A program made the position numbers and the translations under genes. The notes below the pieces were generated by a model, which was not told where the DNA came from, ran no database searches, and saw only the letters and a program-made list of their open reading frames with translations. Positions 33,924 to 43,399 of a stretch of DNA of 64,000 bases are shown piece by piece (the first letter of the stretch is position 1; every line of letters starts with the position of its first letter). Source of the stretch: Synchiropus splendidus (lineage: Eukaryota > Chordata > Actinopteri > Syngnathiformes > Callionymidae). The stretch covers positions 41,207,437-41,271,436 of the forward strand of contig NC_071334.1 in the NCBI RefSeq assembly GCF_027744825.2, given 5' to 3'.

Positions 33924-33925
<2 letters not shown>
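33240..33925. other. Unassigned insert between BEL/Pao parts
   Basis: Holds an A run near 33265, a T-rich zone at 33370-33432, and then about 480 bp of unique sequence. No domain is recognised. It is probably another insertion or a remnant of BEL internal sequence. Confidence 0.35.

Positions 33926-33973
<48 letters not shown>
33926..33973. repeat. (AC)n(AT)n compound microsatellite
   Basis: AC units from about 33927 pass into AT units up to 33973, directly at the left end of the hAT-like element. Confidence 0.95.
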
Positions 33974-35176
33974 CCGTAATTTCCGGACTATAAGCCGCTA
34001 CTTTTTTCTCGCAGTCTGAACCCTGTGGCTTATAAAACGATGCGGCTAATATATTGATTTTTACAGGGATATTCCAATCAATCGGCCACCGATTATGAAA
34101 GGCTGAACTCGTTGTGATCTGTGAATGCCGACCACTGCCTGTCATTGCTGGTCACAAAATCCGATCACATGTGACAGCAGCCGTTCTGATGAGGCACCGC
34201 CCGCGGTTTGTGATGCGTCTGCTCCTCCCTCCCGACTCGCCACTCGCTTGGCAACGGCGTGTCTAATGCGGAAGCTTTTTTCAGACTGTCATGTCAAGTT
34301 TGCATCCTGCAGCACATGCACGTTAAAAGGCGTCAACGCCACAAATTCAATACGATATTTAAAACACCAGCACTTGACGGAGCACAGAGAGTTTTCTGGT
34401 GCTCATGAAAGTGAAACTGCAGGAACCAGCGGTCACTCGCGACACCGGTCTGAGCGTGACGTTCAGAACGCGAAGCATATTGCCCGAGAAATAATCATTA
34501 ATTTCACCGCGCCAGATGAGCAGCCTTTCTCAGGTGTCGTTTTAAGACGGAATCAACTGGGACCGAATCCGCTGCAGTCTTGTGTGTGTCAGATGCAGCG
34601 TTCGCGGTGAATCTGAAACGTTTGCAACCGTCCAGAGTGAGAACTTTCATGAAAGAAGTTGAAGACAGCTACTTCAGCTGAGTGCTCTCCCTGTCTCTCG
34701 GAGCATCCCGAGTTTTTAGAGTCTAATGAGCATGCTCTTTGCTGGCAAAAATATTGAGCTTCGTCACATCAAACCGATGACATCACGGGCGTTTTATTTA
34801 CCTTTAAAGCGCTCAAATTGCGCCGTTTTCGCCCGCGTGTCCGCAGCTCTGCTGACACAGACGATCTACTGGAGGGTGAAAACAGCGCTTTCTGAACACT
34901 TTAAATGTAAATAAGATGTGAGGAGTTCATGACTGGAGTTCAGAACATTGGCAAGATTGTTTCATGAGTCAGTCTCGACACTGGACCCTGTTTTAAAAAC
35001 TAGTACTAGAGGATCGCTAGAAGTGATCCTCATGCATTTTCTGTGGCGCAGACAGCAACGGTGCACCCGCGGCTTATAGAGCGGTGCGGCTTATGTATGA
35101 ACAAAATCCATTTTCCTTCTTAGATTTGGTGGGTGCGGCTAATATTCCGGTGCGCTCTGTAGTCCGGAAAATACGG
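33974..35176 (+). mobile_element. hAT-like transposon relic with BED-finger-like N-terminus
   Basis: The left end CCGTAATTTCCGGACTATAA and right end (complement CCGTATTTTCCGGACTACAG) form an imperfect terminal inverted repeat. The motif GCGGCTAATAT is repeated inside both ends. An 8-bp TATATATA lies at each side (33966-33973 and 35177-35184), the size expected for hAT, though the AT-rich context weakens this. An open frame at 34125-34610 contains a Cys-Cys...His-His arrangement (CSTCTLKG, then YLKHQHLTEH), like a BED zinc finger, followed by REIIINFTAPDEQPFSGV, which resembles the hAT region after the finger. The catalytic part is missing. It sits between the Gag and Pol relics of a BEL/Pao element. 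Confidence 0.65.
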
Positions 35177-35219
35177 TATATATAAGACTTCACAATTTTA
35201 TGTCAAACTGTGAAAATGC

Positions 35220-35800
35220 CATTGCAAGCGTCCCAAAGGAAGGATGAATTTCACAGAAGAACTTGCGCTGAGTTCACCTCAAATGGAAAGCTCAAGTTCA
35301 AGTCAAATTCCATCCATTAACCAGAAGAGGAGTGCTTTCTACAGTAGTAACTTTTTATGATCCTCTAGGCTTCATTCATCCTTCTTGGCAAGCAAATCCT
35401 CCAGCAAATGTGCCGAGAGAAAATCAGTTGGGATGCTGAAATTCCAGAAAGCTTGGAGCCACAGTGGGAGTCTTGCATCAAAGACTTACCTAAACTGGAG
35501 GAAATAAAAATCCAAAAATGCCTCTTGCTCCTGAGCTTTGGTAAGGTTAAGACATCCAAGCTTCATCATTTCGCAGATCCGCAACTCTTCCAGACTGGCT
35601 CTTGGCTACATAAACAATGATGCCAGAAGGTTTCAAGTGTTGGTTGCCAACAGAATAAAGAGAATAAAGACAACTACGAGACCTGAACAGTGGTCTTATG
35701 TTGCTACGGAAGACAATCCAGCAGGTCATGCTTCACGAGGACTGTTGAGCAACTCAAGAAGTCAAACTGGTTGACGAGACCCAGTGGCGGGCCATGCATT
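35220..35800 (+). mobile_element. BEL/Pao retrotransposon relic, Pol (RT/RNase H) region
   Basis: Plus-strand fragments in more than one frame match BEL/Pao Pol. A TVVTFYDPLGFIHPFLLASK-like segment and QQMCREKISWDAEIPESLEP lie at about 35345-35460, leading to LHHFADPQ, where RNase H begins. An internal deletion then joins it to LGYINNDARRFQVLVANRI and RPEQWSYVATEDNPAGHASR (about 35600-35745), the end of RNase H. Stops and frameshifts are present. The copy ends near 35800, where a different repeat start (CAGTGGCGGGCCATGCATTT) and an AT microsatellite follow. Confidence 0.85.
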
Positions 35801-35829
35801 TTACACCTTGGCCTTCAGTTAGTACATCC

Positions 35830-36030
35830 CCCCCTATATATATATATATATATAAAACGACCAGTAACTAGTGTACTGACCATGGCATTACTGTCCTGGA
35901 TTGGCCTCCCAAGTGCATTAATGGACATTTTCAAATGATTGATTTTGTTTCGCTGTTATAAATTTTTTTTTACTCGGTCTGAGGAAATATTCTAATATTT
36001 TGAGACAGGATTTTTGAGTTCTCTTAAGCC
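35830..36030. other. AT microsatellite and short spacer
   Basis: (TA)n at about 35837-35854, then about 170 bp of unassigned sequence up to the 3' end of the Rex3 element. Confidence 0.7.
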
Positions 36031-36031
36031 C

Positions 36032-38400
36032 ATCCATTGTCGCCCGCTTATCCGTTGCCGGGTCGTGGGGGCAGCAGCTTCAGGAGGTCACGCCTAATGC
36101 CCTTCTCCCGAGCGACATCCACCAACTCCGACTGGGGGATCCCGAGACGCTCCCAGGCCAGCGTAGAGATATAATCTCTCCACCTGGTCCTAGGTCGACC
36201 ACTCGGTCTCCTCCCAGCTGGACGTGTCTGGAACACCTCCAAAGGGAGGCGTCCAGAGGGCATCCTGATGAAATGTCTGAACCACCTCAGCTGACTCCTC
36301 TCAGTGTGGAGAAGCAGCGGTTCTACTCCGAGCCTCTCCCGAGTGACAGAACTTCTCACCCTATCTCTAAGGGAGACGCCTGCCACCCTTCGGAGAAAAC
36401 CCATTTCAGCCGCTCGTATCCGGGACCTTGCTCTCTCTGACCCAAAGCTCATGACCATAGGTGAGGGTCGGGACGAAGATTGATCGGTATATAGAGAGCT
36501 TTGCCTTCTGGCTCAGCTCTCTCTTATGGACAACAGTGCGGCGAAGGCATTGCAATACCGCCCCTCATGCCCCAATTCGCCGACCAATCTCCAAATCCCT
36601 AATCCCCTCACATGAGAACAACACCCCGAGATACTTAAACTTCTCCACTTGAGGCAAGAGCTCAGTCCCAACCTGGAGAGAGCAATCCATCCGTTTCCGG
36701 TTGAGAACCATGGCTTCGGACTTAGAGGTGCTGATCCTCATCCCAGCCGCTTCACACTCAGACGCAAACCGATCCAGCATGAGCTGTAGGTCACGTGATG
36801 ATGAAGTCATCAGAACCAAATCATCTGCAAAGAGTAGAGACTGGATCTTCAGGCCACCAAACCGCAAACCCTCCTCACCAGAGCTGCGCCTTGAAATCCT
36901 GTCCATGTAGACCAAGAACAGGATTGGCGACAAAGCACAACCCTGACGGAGACCAACCCTCACTGGTAATACATCAGACTTGCATCCAAGTATACGAACA
37001 CAACTTCCGCTCCGGGAATACAGAGATAGAGGGACCACCACCCCCGTCTGCCACTCGTCCGGTACGGACCCAGATCTCCACACAATGTTGAAGAGGCGTG
37101 TCAACCAAGACAACCCATCAACACCCAGAGCTTTCAGCATTTCAGGACGAATCTCGTCAATTCCCACAGCCTTGCCACCGTGCAGTTTTTTGACTATCGC
37201 AGTGACTTCAGCCCGAGAAATTAGTGAAGACTGCCCATCAGCCTCCAGCTCTGTCTCCCTTACAGAGGGTGGAATGTCCGGATTCAGGAGTTCCTCAAAG
37301 TACTCTTTCCAACGGCCAATGACATCCTCATTTGAAGTCAGCAGCAAACCATCCTTGCTATAAACAGCTTGAATGTTCTGCTGCCTCCCCCCTCCTGAGG
37401 TGCTTGACCGTTTTCCAGAAGCGTCTTGGTGCCTGGTCGAAAGTCTTCCTCCATGGATTCTCCAAACTTCTCCCACACCCTTCTCCCTTGGCCTCAGCAA
37501 CAGCTGAAGCCGCAGCCCTTCGAGCCAGACACCTTGCAACTGCCTCAGGAGTCGCACAAGACATTAGGTCTCGGTATGACTCCTTCTTCAGTCGGACGGC
37601 TTCCCTGACCGCTGGTATCCACCAAGATGTCCTTGGGTTGCTGCCCCTTGAGGCACCGATCGCCTTCAGTCCACAACTCGCAACTGAAGCTTCAGCCATG
37701 GTGGTTTTGAACACCGACCACTCGTGCTCGATGTTCCCAACCTCCACAGGGATGTGTGAAAAAGCTTCCTGGAGGTGTGACTTAAATGCTCCTCTGACAG
37801 CTTCGTCCTCCAGACGTTCCCAGTTCACTCGCACTATCCGTTTGGGTTTACCTGGATGGTCTAAAGGCTTTCCCGGCCATCAGAGCTCAGCCAATAAAAC
37901 GATCACAAAATTGACCATTGACCTACGACCTTGGGAGCTCTGGTACCAAGTACACTTATGAGCCTCCCGATGTTCGAACATAGTGTTTGTGATGGAAGAA
38001 CCATGTCTAGCACAGAAGTCCAACAACACAGAACCGTTCAGGTTAAGATCAGGCAGACCGTTCCTCCCAATCACGCCTCTCCAAGTTTCTCCGTCATTGC
38101 CCATGTGTGCATTGAAGTCTCCCAGGAGGACAATGGAGTCACCGGGCGGGGTCTCACCTAGGACCCCATCCAGGAACGCCAAGAAGGCCGGATACTCAGA
38201 ACTGCTATTCAGCAGTAAAAGTTTTCCCTCCCCGAAGCCTAAGCCTCAGGGAGTCCAGCCCCTATCAAGGAGCTTGGTTCCAGAGCCCAAGCTGTGTGTG
38301 GAGGTGAGCCCCACCAGATCTAGTGAGGTCCACGTCCCCAGAGCTAACCGATGCAGCCCAAGGTCTCTTCGCCAGCCTTCTCTTGAGCTTCCTTGAAAGG
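36032..38400 (-). mobile_element. Rex3-type LINE (RTE clade), near complete but broken
   Basis: The minus strand encodes, in order: the end of an endonuclease domain with [12 protein letters not shown] and [10 protein letters not shown] (38180-37880); a linker with NPRTSWWIPAVREAVRLKKE (37834-37358); a reverse transcriptase with NGRW-like and GKAVGIDEIRPEMLKALG words, RQGCALSPILF and the catalytic LLFADDLVLM (37557-36565); and a C-terminal part with LRWFRHFIRMPSGRLPLEV and [19 protein letters not shown] (36458-36048). The coding strand holds WQTGVVV, at the site of the primer widely used to amplify Rex3. At least three frame breaks occur. The 3' end at about 36032 has the usual CCATCCAT/GGGTCGTGG tail. 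The piece 38190-38400 corresponds to more endonuclease sequence. Probably 5'-truncated. Confidence 0.85.
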
Positions 38401-39190
38401 CCTGTGAAGAGGTTGTTACTCTGTTAGAAGCAGACAGCAGTTAGGATTAAAAAGGGTATCTCATTGAAGTAACATTTATTGTTTGACTATTTGTATCATT
38501 CTGAGTAAGAGGCAAGTTATTACAGTGCACCTCAGTGTTCAAGAAATCACACTTCAATATTTACTTGATTTGGTGGTGTATCTGTGTTCATTATTATTTT
38601 ACATTGCTCAGAATATTAGTGCCTGTGTAATGCTCCACTCATTTGCTATTTGATGGAAATGCCTCAAAAACTGTCACATGGCTATGTTTTATCTCTCAAT
38701 AGCTTTCTGAAGGGCATGCCTTTGGGCATGTGACTGATGGGTTTCTGTCCTGGTCCTCACGTTTTCATTTTTTTTTTTTCATTTTGAAGGGAAATAACTT
38801 CAAAAGAACCAGGTTATTATAATTTTAGCAAGATTTTAGCAAGATTGAGGTGAGCCATTTGTTTTGGATAGTTAAAGCTGGGGGAAGTGTTATGTTTTTC
38901 CCCACAAAGATATAAAGACTAACATGTGTGTCTGTGTTTATACATGGTCCAGTTGAAGCACCTTTCTATAACTGATGCAAACTTTGTGTGCAATGAAGGA
39001 GAGTCCTTCCAAGACTTCCTGGGGACACGTCTTGAACATTGGCTTCTTAAATGATGTTGAAAATAGTGCCGACCTTAGTGAGTGCGAGGTGGAAGACATT
39101 TAAGTATTGCTGAATCTTTGCTAAAAAGTGAGGTCACCATCGGTGAGTAGCAGTATAGTTTCATTCTAGTCCTTGTCGTTCTAGAAGAAG
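38401..39190. other. Intergenic stretch
   Basis: AT-rich. It includes GTGTTCATTATTATTTTACATTG (38585), shared with 31681, and a tandem TTTTAGCAAGA duplication near 38823-38845. No gene is seen. Confidence 0.4.
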
Positions 39191-39329
39191 CTTCCTAGAC
39201 TTCCCAGAGAGGATGTGTGGTTAATCGAAGCATGTGAGGGCCACACAGGACAGAAAGTGGTGAGGTATGCAGCAGGAGTTAACAGGGAGCAGCAGGGAAG
39301 GTTTCAAGTGGAGACTAAGATTACACCGG

Positions 39330-39740
39330 GAATGATGTAGTGAGAGGAGGAGCTGTGGAAGTATGAGCTGGAAAGGAGAGGAATGAAGCTCAACAACAAC
39401 AAATATGAGTAGCGAGGCAGAAGGTGGTGAAGACTGGTGAAGAAGTGAAAATAAATGAGTTGAGATTTTAGAGATGAGTCATAGAGAGTGATGGACAGAT
39501 TAAGAGAGGTGAATCGGAAAGTGCTGGCAGGTTGGACCAGGTGAGGACGGTTGTCCGTGATGATCTGCGATTAAGTGACCTGCCTACAGGTTAGAGACAG
39601 TATCTCTGATACAGACAGGAAGCAGAGTCAGGCACAGTTAAAGATGAGCAGGTTTTCATTGGGAGTGACTTGGAAAGACAAGATGACAAAACCAGTATAC
39701 GAGAGGAACACAGAAACTCGGAGACCAGATGGTTTGGTAT
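39330..39740 (+). mobile_element. Decayed LINE relic
   Basis: The purine-rich plus strand with GAGAGTGATGGACAGATTAAG, GAGAGGTGAATCGG, GTGCTGGCAGGTTGGACCAG, GTTAAAGATG and TTTTCATTGGGAGTGAC resembles the post-RT region of an abundant fish LINE (consensus words GTGATGGCAGGATTAGAGAG and TTAAAGATGCTAAGATTT). No frame of useful length remains. The LINE family is not assigned. Confidence 0.5.
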
Positions 39741-41215
39741 AGTCTCCAAGTTTTGCAGAACTTACCTGGTCAGAAGTACGTCCACTGGTTTGTCTGTCCC
39801 TTCAGTATTACGCCCGTAGTCCTTGAATCGGTGTATAGCATTTTAGTAGCCTATGACAACGGCTGTTTAAAAATGAGTTGACCGTGCGTGCCTGTGCACA
39901 TGCATGCACGGCTAATAACTTTTACTGTTATGTGCAGTGGACCGAAAGCTATTGACACACAAAACGTATCGCTGACGTTTTTTGAGGCATTCCCATCAAA
40001 TTACTACGTTCTGTGCCGTGGACGTTTTTATTGCTGCAAAACAATACAAATAAACTGAGTAGAGAATATGACAATTAAGAGTACATTTGTCGCTAGAAAT
40101 GCAATCAAAACTCAACAGAAGCTTTTTATTGTTTTAGGATATCCCAATTTAGAGCAAAAACAGATCGGATGTCCACCATGTTTTATATTCAGACAGGAGA
40201 AACCTGTCAGTCACATGGCAGTTTGAATGGCATGCCATTCAAACTTCCTGTAGGAGCGGAGGATCACATCGCCAAATGTGAGCAAAACACCTTTATAAGG
40301 ACCTAAATTCAAGTAGCTCTATTTATTTAATCAAGCTACAAGGCTTATTTTTGTACAGATGTTTACCGTTCCTTTTTCATAAAGCAATTTGTCAGTAATT
40401 GGGCTGGGGTCGGGGCTTTGGATGCCCCAAAACTTTTGACCGGCAGTGTGTACAAAGGCTATGTTTGTGTGTTCTGCGCTCCAATTGTTCCCCTCAGTCC
40501 TTAATCTCAATTTTGCCCGACAGCAAGAGGTGTCTCAATTCTTTGCTGTAGGGTAGGTACAACAGGTAAGCAAGTCTTCTTGTCATTAGTATGAAAAGGA
40601 AAATTCGGAGACATTTGGAACTTGTTAAAGAACAAAAAAAAGTGTTTTTGTTTTTGTGACTTCAAAGGGAAAATGGCTGACCTGGATTCAAGGTGATTTG
40701 TTGACTCCTGCTCGTCAGGTAAATTCTACTGTGAGGTTTCTTTGCACCCTCCAGCTAAATCTTATCCATTATTAATGTCTGATCACAGTCTCACAGGATG
40801 AGTATCTATTATTAATCTCAGTCTTCTTCTCATAGGGTCCTACTGTCGCGTCTTCATCTCTATGTCCACGCATGTTCAGGACTGTCAGGAGAAAAGCTAA
40901 TAACAGGTGTGTCTTGCATCTTTGCTTGCTCCTCCTTCAAGCTGTACAGTATTCCTTATGAGTGCCTATGAGGTTGGTCAAAGTGTCAAATCTGTTTGTG
41001 GTAGTGTGAGTAGCTCCTGGGTAAAGAGGCACTTTTGCGAACTGCTAAACATGTGTGTTTGTATTAATGATGTATGAAGTCAAACTGTTGGGGCCAATTA
41101 GCATTTTTTCTCACACACACAAACACCTGGGGACGCATCTTTCTTATGTCTTGTCAGCAGTGTTGCATCTGTCCATAATGCACCTGATATCAAGCATTAA
41201 ATGGAAGCGATTAGG
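39741..41215. other. Intergenic stretch with a perfect palindrome
   Basis: No gene recognised. It contains a perfect 24-bp palindrome at 40221-40244 and a Tc1-terminus-like sequence CCAAAACTTTTGACCGGCAG near 40428-40448. No matching opposite terminus could be fixed. Confidence 0.45.
40221..40244. repeat. Perfect 24-bp palindrome
   Basis: GTTTGAATGGCA is followed directly by its exact reverse complement with no loop. It lies in otherwise unremarkable sequence and may be the centre of a decayed inverted-repeat element. Confidence 0.95.
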
Positions 41216-41489
41216 TAAAAAAAAAAAAAAAAAAAATACTTAACTTTACATAAAACAACAAACACCCATCATCTTCAGGATTGAATCGGAGCATTACAAT
41301 AAAATGCTCCTTCTCCCCACTCTTGCTTTGAAAGTCGACTTTCCCACTTTGGTTCTGCTTCACAGAGTCGAGGCATGGCCTGCTTTTGGCAGGAACACCT
41401 GCACCTGATCCCCGAATAAACACTGCTGCTGTAAATGGTAGGAAAGAAGAAAATGCCATTCACCAGCTCATCTATTCTCCAACATGGTA

Positions 41490-42210
41490 TTTATCACTTT
41501 GTACCCTTGGTTGCCTGCCTCGTGTTTCTTTGTTGCCTTGCCATTTGGTGTTCAGGCTTTTGCTTTGCTCGATACATTTACTTACTAAACTTATTTTTCA
41601 TATGGATTGAAGAATTGGAATTTGGATTTATGTGTACTGGTGGTCCAATTTCTGTTTCGAGGTTTCAAGGGTCTCATATTCAGCGTTGATGTTTACCGGT
41701 TGTGTTTGTTTCTGTTTCCTTTTTTTTGTTTTGTTGCTCCTCCACCCTGTTTTCAGACAGCCAGCAGGGACCAATTCCCCTTGTCAACATTCCGTCTTCG
41801 ACTACCAGATTCCAGACTGCTGTGCCAAATGGTTGCTTTGCATTCTGTTCTCTCTTGTGATTCTTTTTGTTGTTTTGTATATTCAGATTTTGCGCATGTA
41901 CTGTATGTTTTCTTTTCTATGAGTTATTAGTTTTTTCCTCTGGTGAGTGTTCTTCTACTCCCATTTTTTCTTTTTGTTATTTTTTTCTACTCCCAGTTTT
42001 ATTCCTGTTTTCTTCCTCGTGTGCGTGTATTTCACCACAGAACGGTTTCTGTTTGTTGGGCCTTCTGTTTCCCCCCCGGTTTGAGGCTTGTATTTACTCG
42101 CCTATTTTTTGTTTTCAGTTTATCCCCGACCCTGCGGGTGTGTCCTCTTGGTGGCAACAACTTTGGTTCTCCATTATTGTCAACCCATCCTCACTCCCAT
42201 GACATCATAC
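41490..42210 (+). repeat. T-rich LTR-like segment
   Basis: Pyrimidine-rich on the plus strand, with CCTTGGTTGCCTGCCTCGTG, GTTTTCTTCCTCGTG and GGTTTTCAGTTTATCC-like words, much like the solo LTR at 29401 and the segment at 46740. This explains the set of overlapping Phe/Leu/Cys-rich open frames here. Termini and target duplication were not found, so the assignment is tentative. Confidence 0.3.
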
Positions 42211-42262
42211 AGGTATATTGACGTTGGGAAAGTGGACTTGCATCCTATACTGACGACCCATA
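42181..42262 (+). repeat. Interspersed repeat shared with 52927
   Basis: CAACCCATCCTCACTCC, then GACGTTGGGA and a CATCCTATACTGACGAC-like stretch. The same order of words occurs at 52927-52995. Both copies are short and non-coding. Confidence 0.5.
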
Positions 42263-43399
42263 AACACATCTCCATTAACATAATGCTAACCTTTGACATC
42301 CATCACACTGGGTTGTTTCTACTCCTGTCTATTAACACCTTTGCCCTTTCAACTGGCCTAATATTAGCCTGAACTCCAACCCAGTTCATTAGAACTGTTA
42401 AAGCCTTCTGGATAGGAGGCAAAATGTTTTCTTTGACTATCACTAGTCCGGTTGACCTGATTCAAAACTTTGCTGCGTGATGACCCGGATTCACTTCAAT
42501 ATGTGACGCCTCAGAAGTCAGACCCTGCTGTACTAGACCTAGACTAGACTGTACAATCTCCAAGTTGCTTTAGGTGAAAGCATGGTGTTATAAAGAGTTC
42601 TTAAAAAGTGTAAAGAAGTAGGGATGACCTTGGTACTTTCACAAACAAGGTCATCCCAAAATATATGGTACAATTGATGGCACTGCCCTCCTTATTTCAT
42701 TCTTTGTCATTCTTCAGTTATTATTATTGTCATTCCTTGGTCTTTTTGAAGCCAACTCACTGTGTCATCAAAGAAGTGTGATATATATATATTAAAAATG
42801 ATGGCATAATCATGTCATAGCCTGACTGTATGCACCTTCTTACCAGATTCTTCTAATGAAATGGAGTTCTTTAGTTTTTAATTAATACTCAATCTGCTTT
42901 TGTGTCCCAGTGAACTTCATAAATGCCATGCATTCAACAAATAACAATTAGACTTAATTAAGATGATTAAAAACTCCCATCTAATCCGCTAACAGTGTGT
43001 TTGTATAATTTCTGTGTGTGTGTCTGTGTGTGTGTGTGTGCCTCCTCTTCATGCTTGACAAATCAAGAAGATCAGTGTATAATGATAGAAAAACAAGTGT
43101 GTCCTCAAGACACAGTTGCGCACAAACACGCATTTGCAAACAATCGCATCCTCAAGATTGACAAAGCTTATCTATATCTGCTAATTAAAATCTTGTGAGC
43201 ATTAATGAGAGACTTGGAATTAATATTTACTCTGCTCTGTAAGTCTGTGTTTGTCTGCTTTAATAAAAACATTTCACCTTGCAACAGTATTGACAGTATC
43301 AACATCCCACAAAAAAATTAAAAAGAAATAATATTATAAAGTGCAAAAAAACGATACTAAAGAGCTTAGAAACCATGTGAACAATGTGCAAGAAAATGC
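42263..43399. other. Intergenic stretch
   Basis: AT-rich. It includes an AT run near 42780-42791, a (TG)n run at 43014-43040, and a homeobox-core-rich block near 42880-42995 (TTTTTAATTAATACTC, TAGACTTAATTAAGATG). No gene or coding transposon is seen. Confidence 0.4.

Noticed and set aside
34125..34610. 161-codon open frame as a host zinc-finger gene
   Set aside because: It lies wholly inside an element with inverted termini and resembles the BED finger of hAT transposases, so it is called a transposon remnant.
36461..38396. Plus-strand frames of up to 209 codons
   Set aside because: Antisense to the Rex3 LINE; the minus strand carries the recognisable endonuclease and reverse-transcriptase motifs.
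39940..40448. A complete Tc1-like element between CAGTGGACCGAAAGC and the complement of CACTGCCGGTCAAAAG
   Set aside because: The two ends share only a few bases, no TA-flanked symmetric termini could be fixed and no transposase trace lies between.
41490..42372. Overlapping Phe/Leu/Cys-rich open frames resembling membrane proteins
   Set aside because: They occur in all three plus frames of a T-rich LTR-like segment and have no conserved motif.
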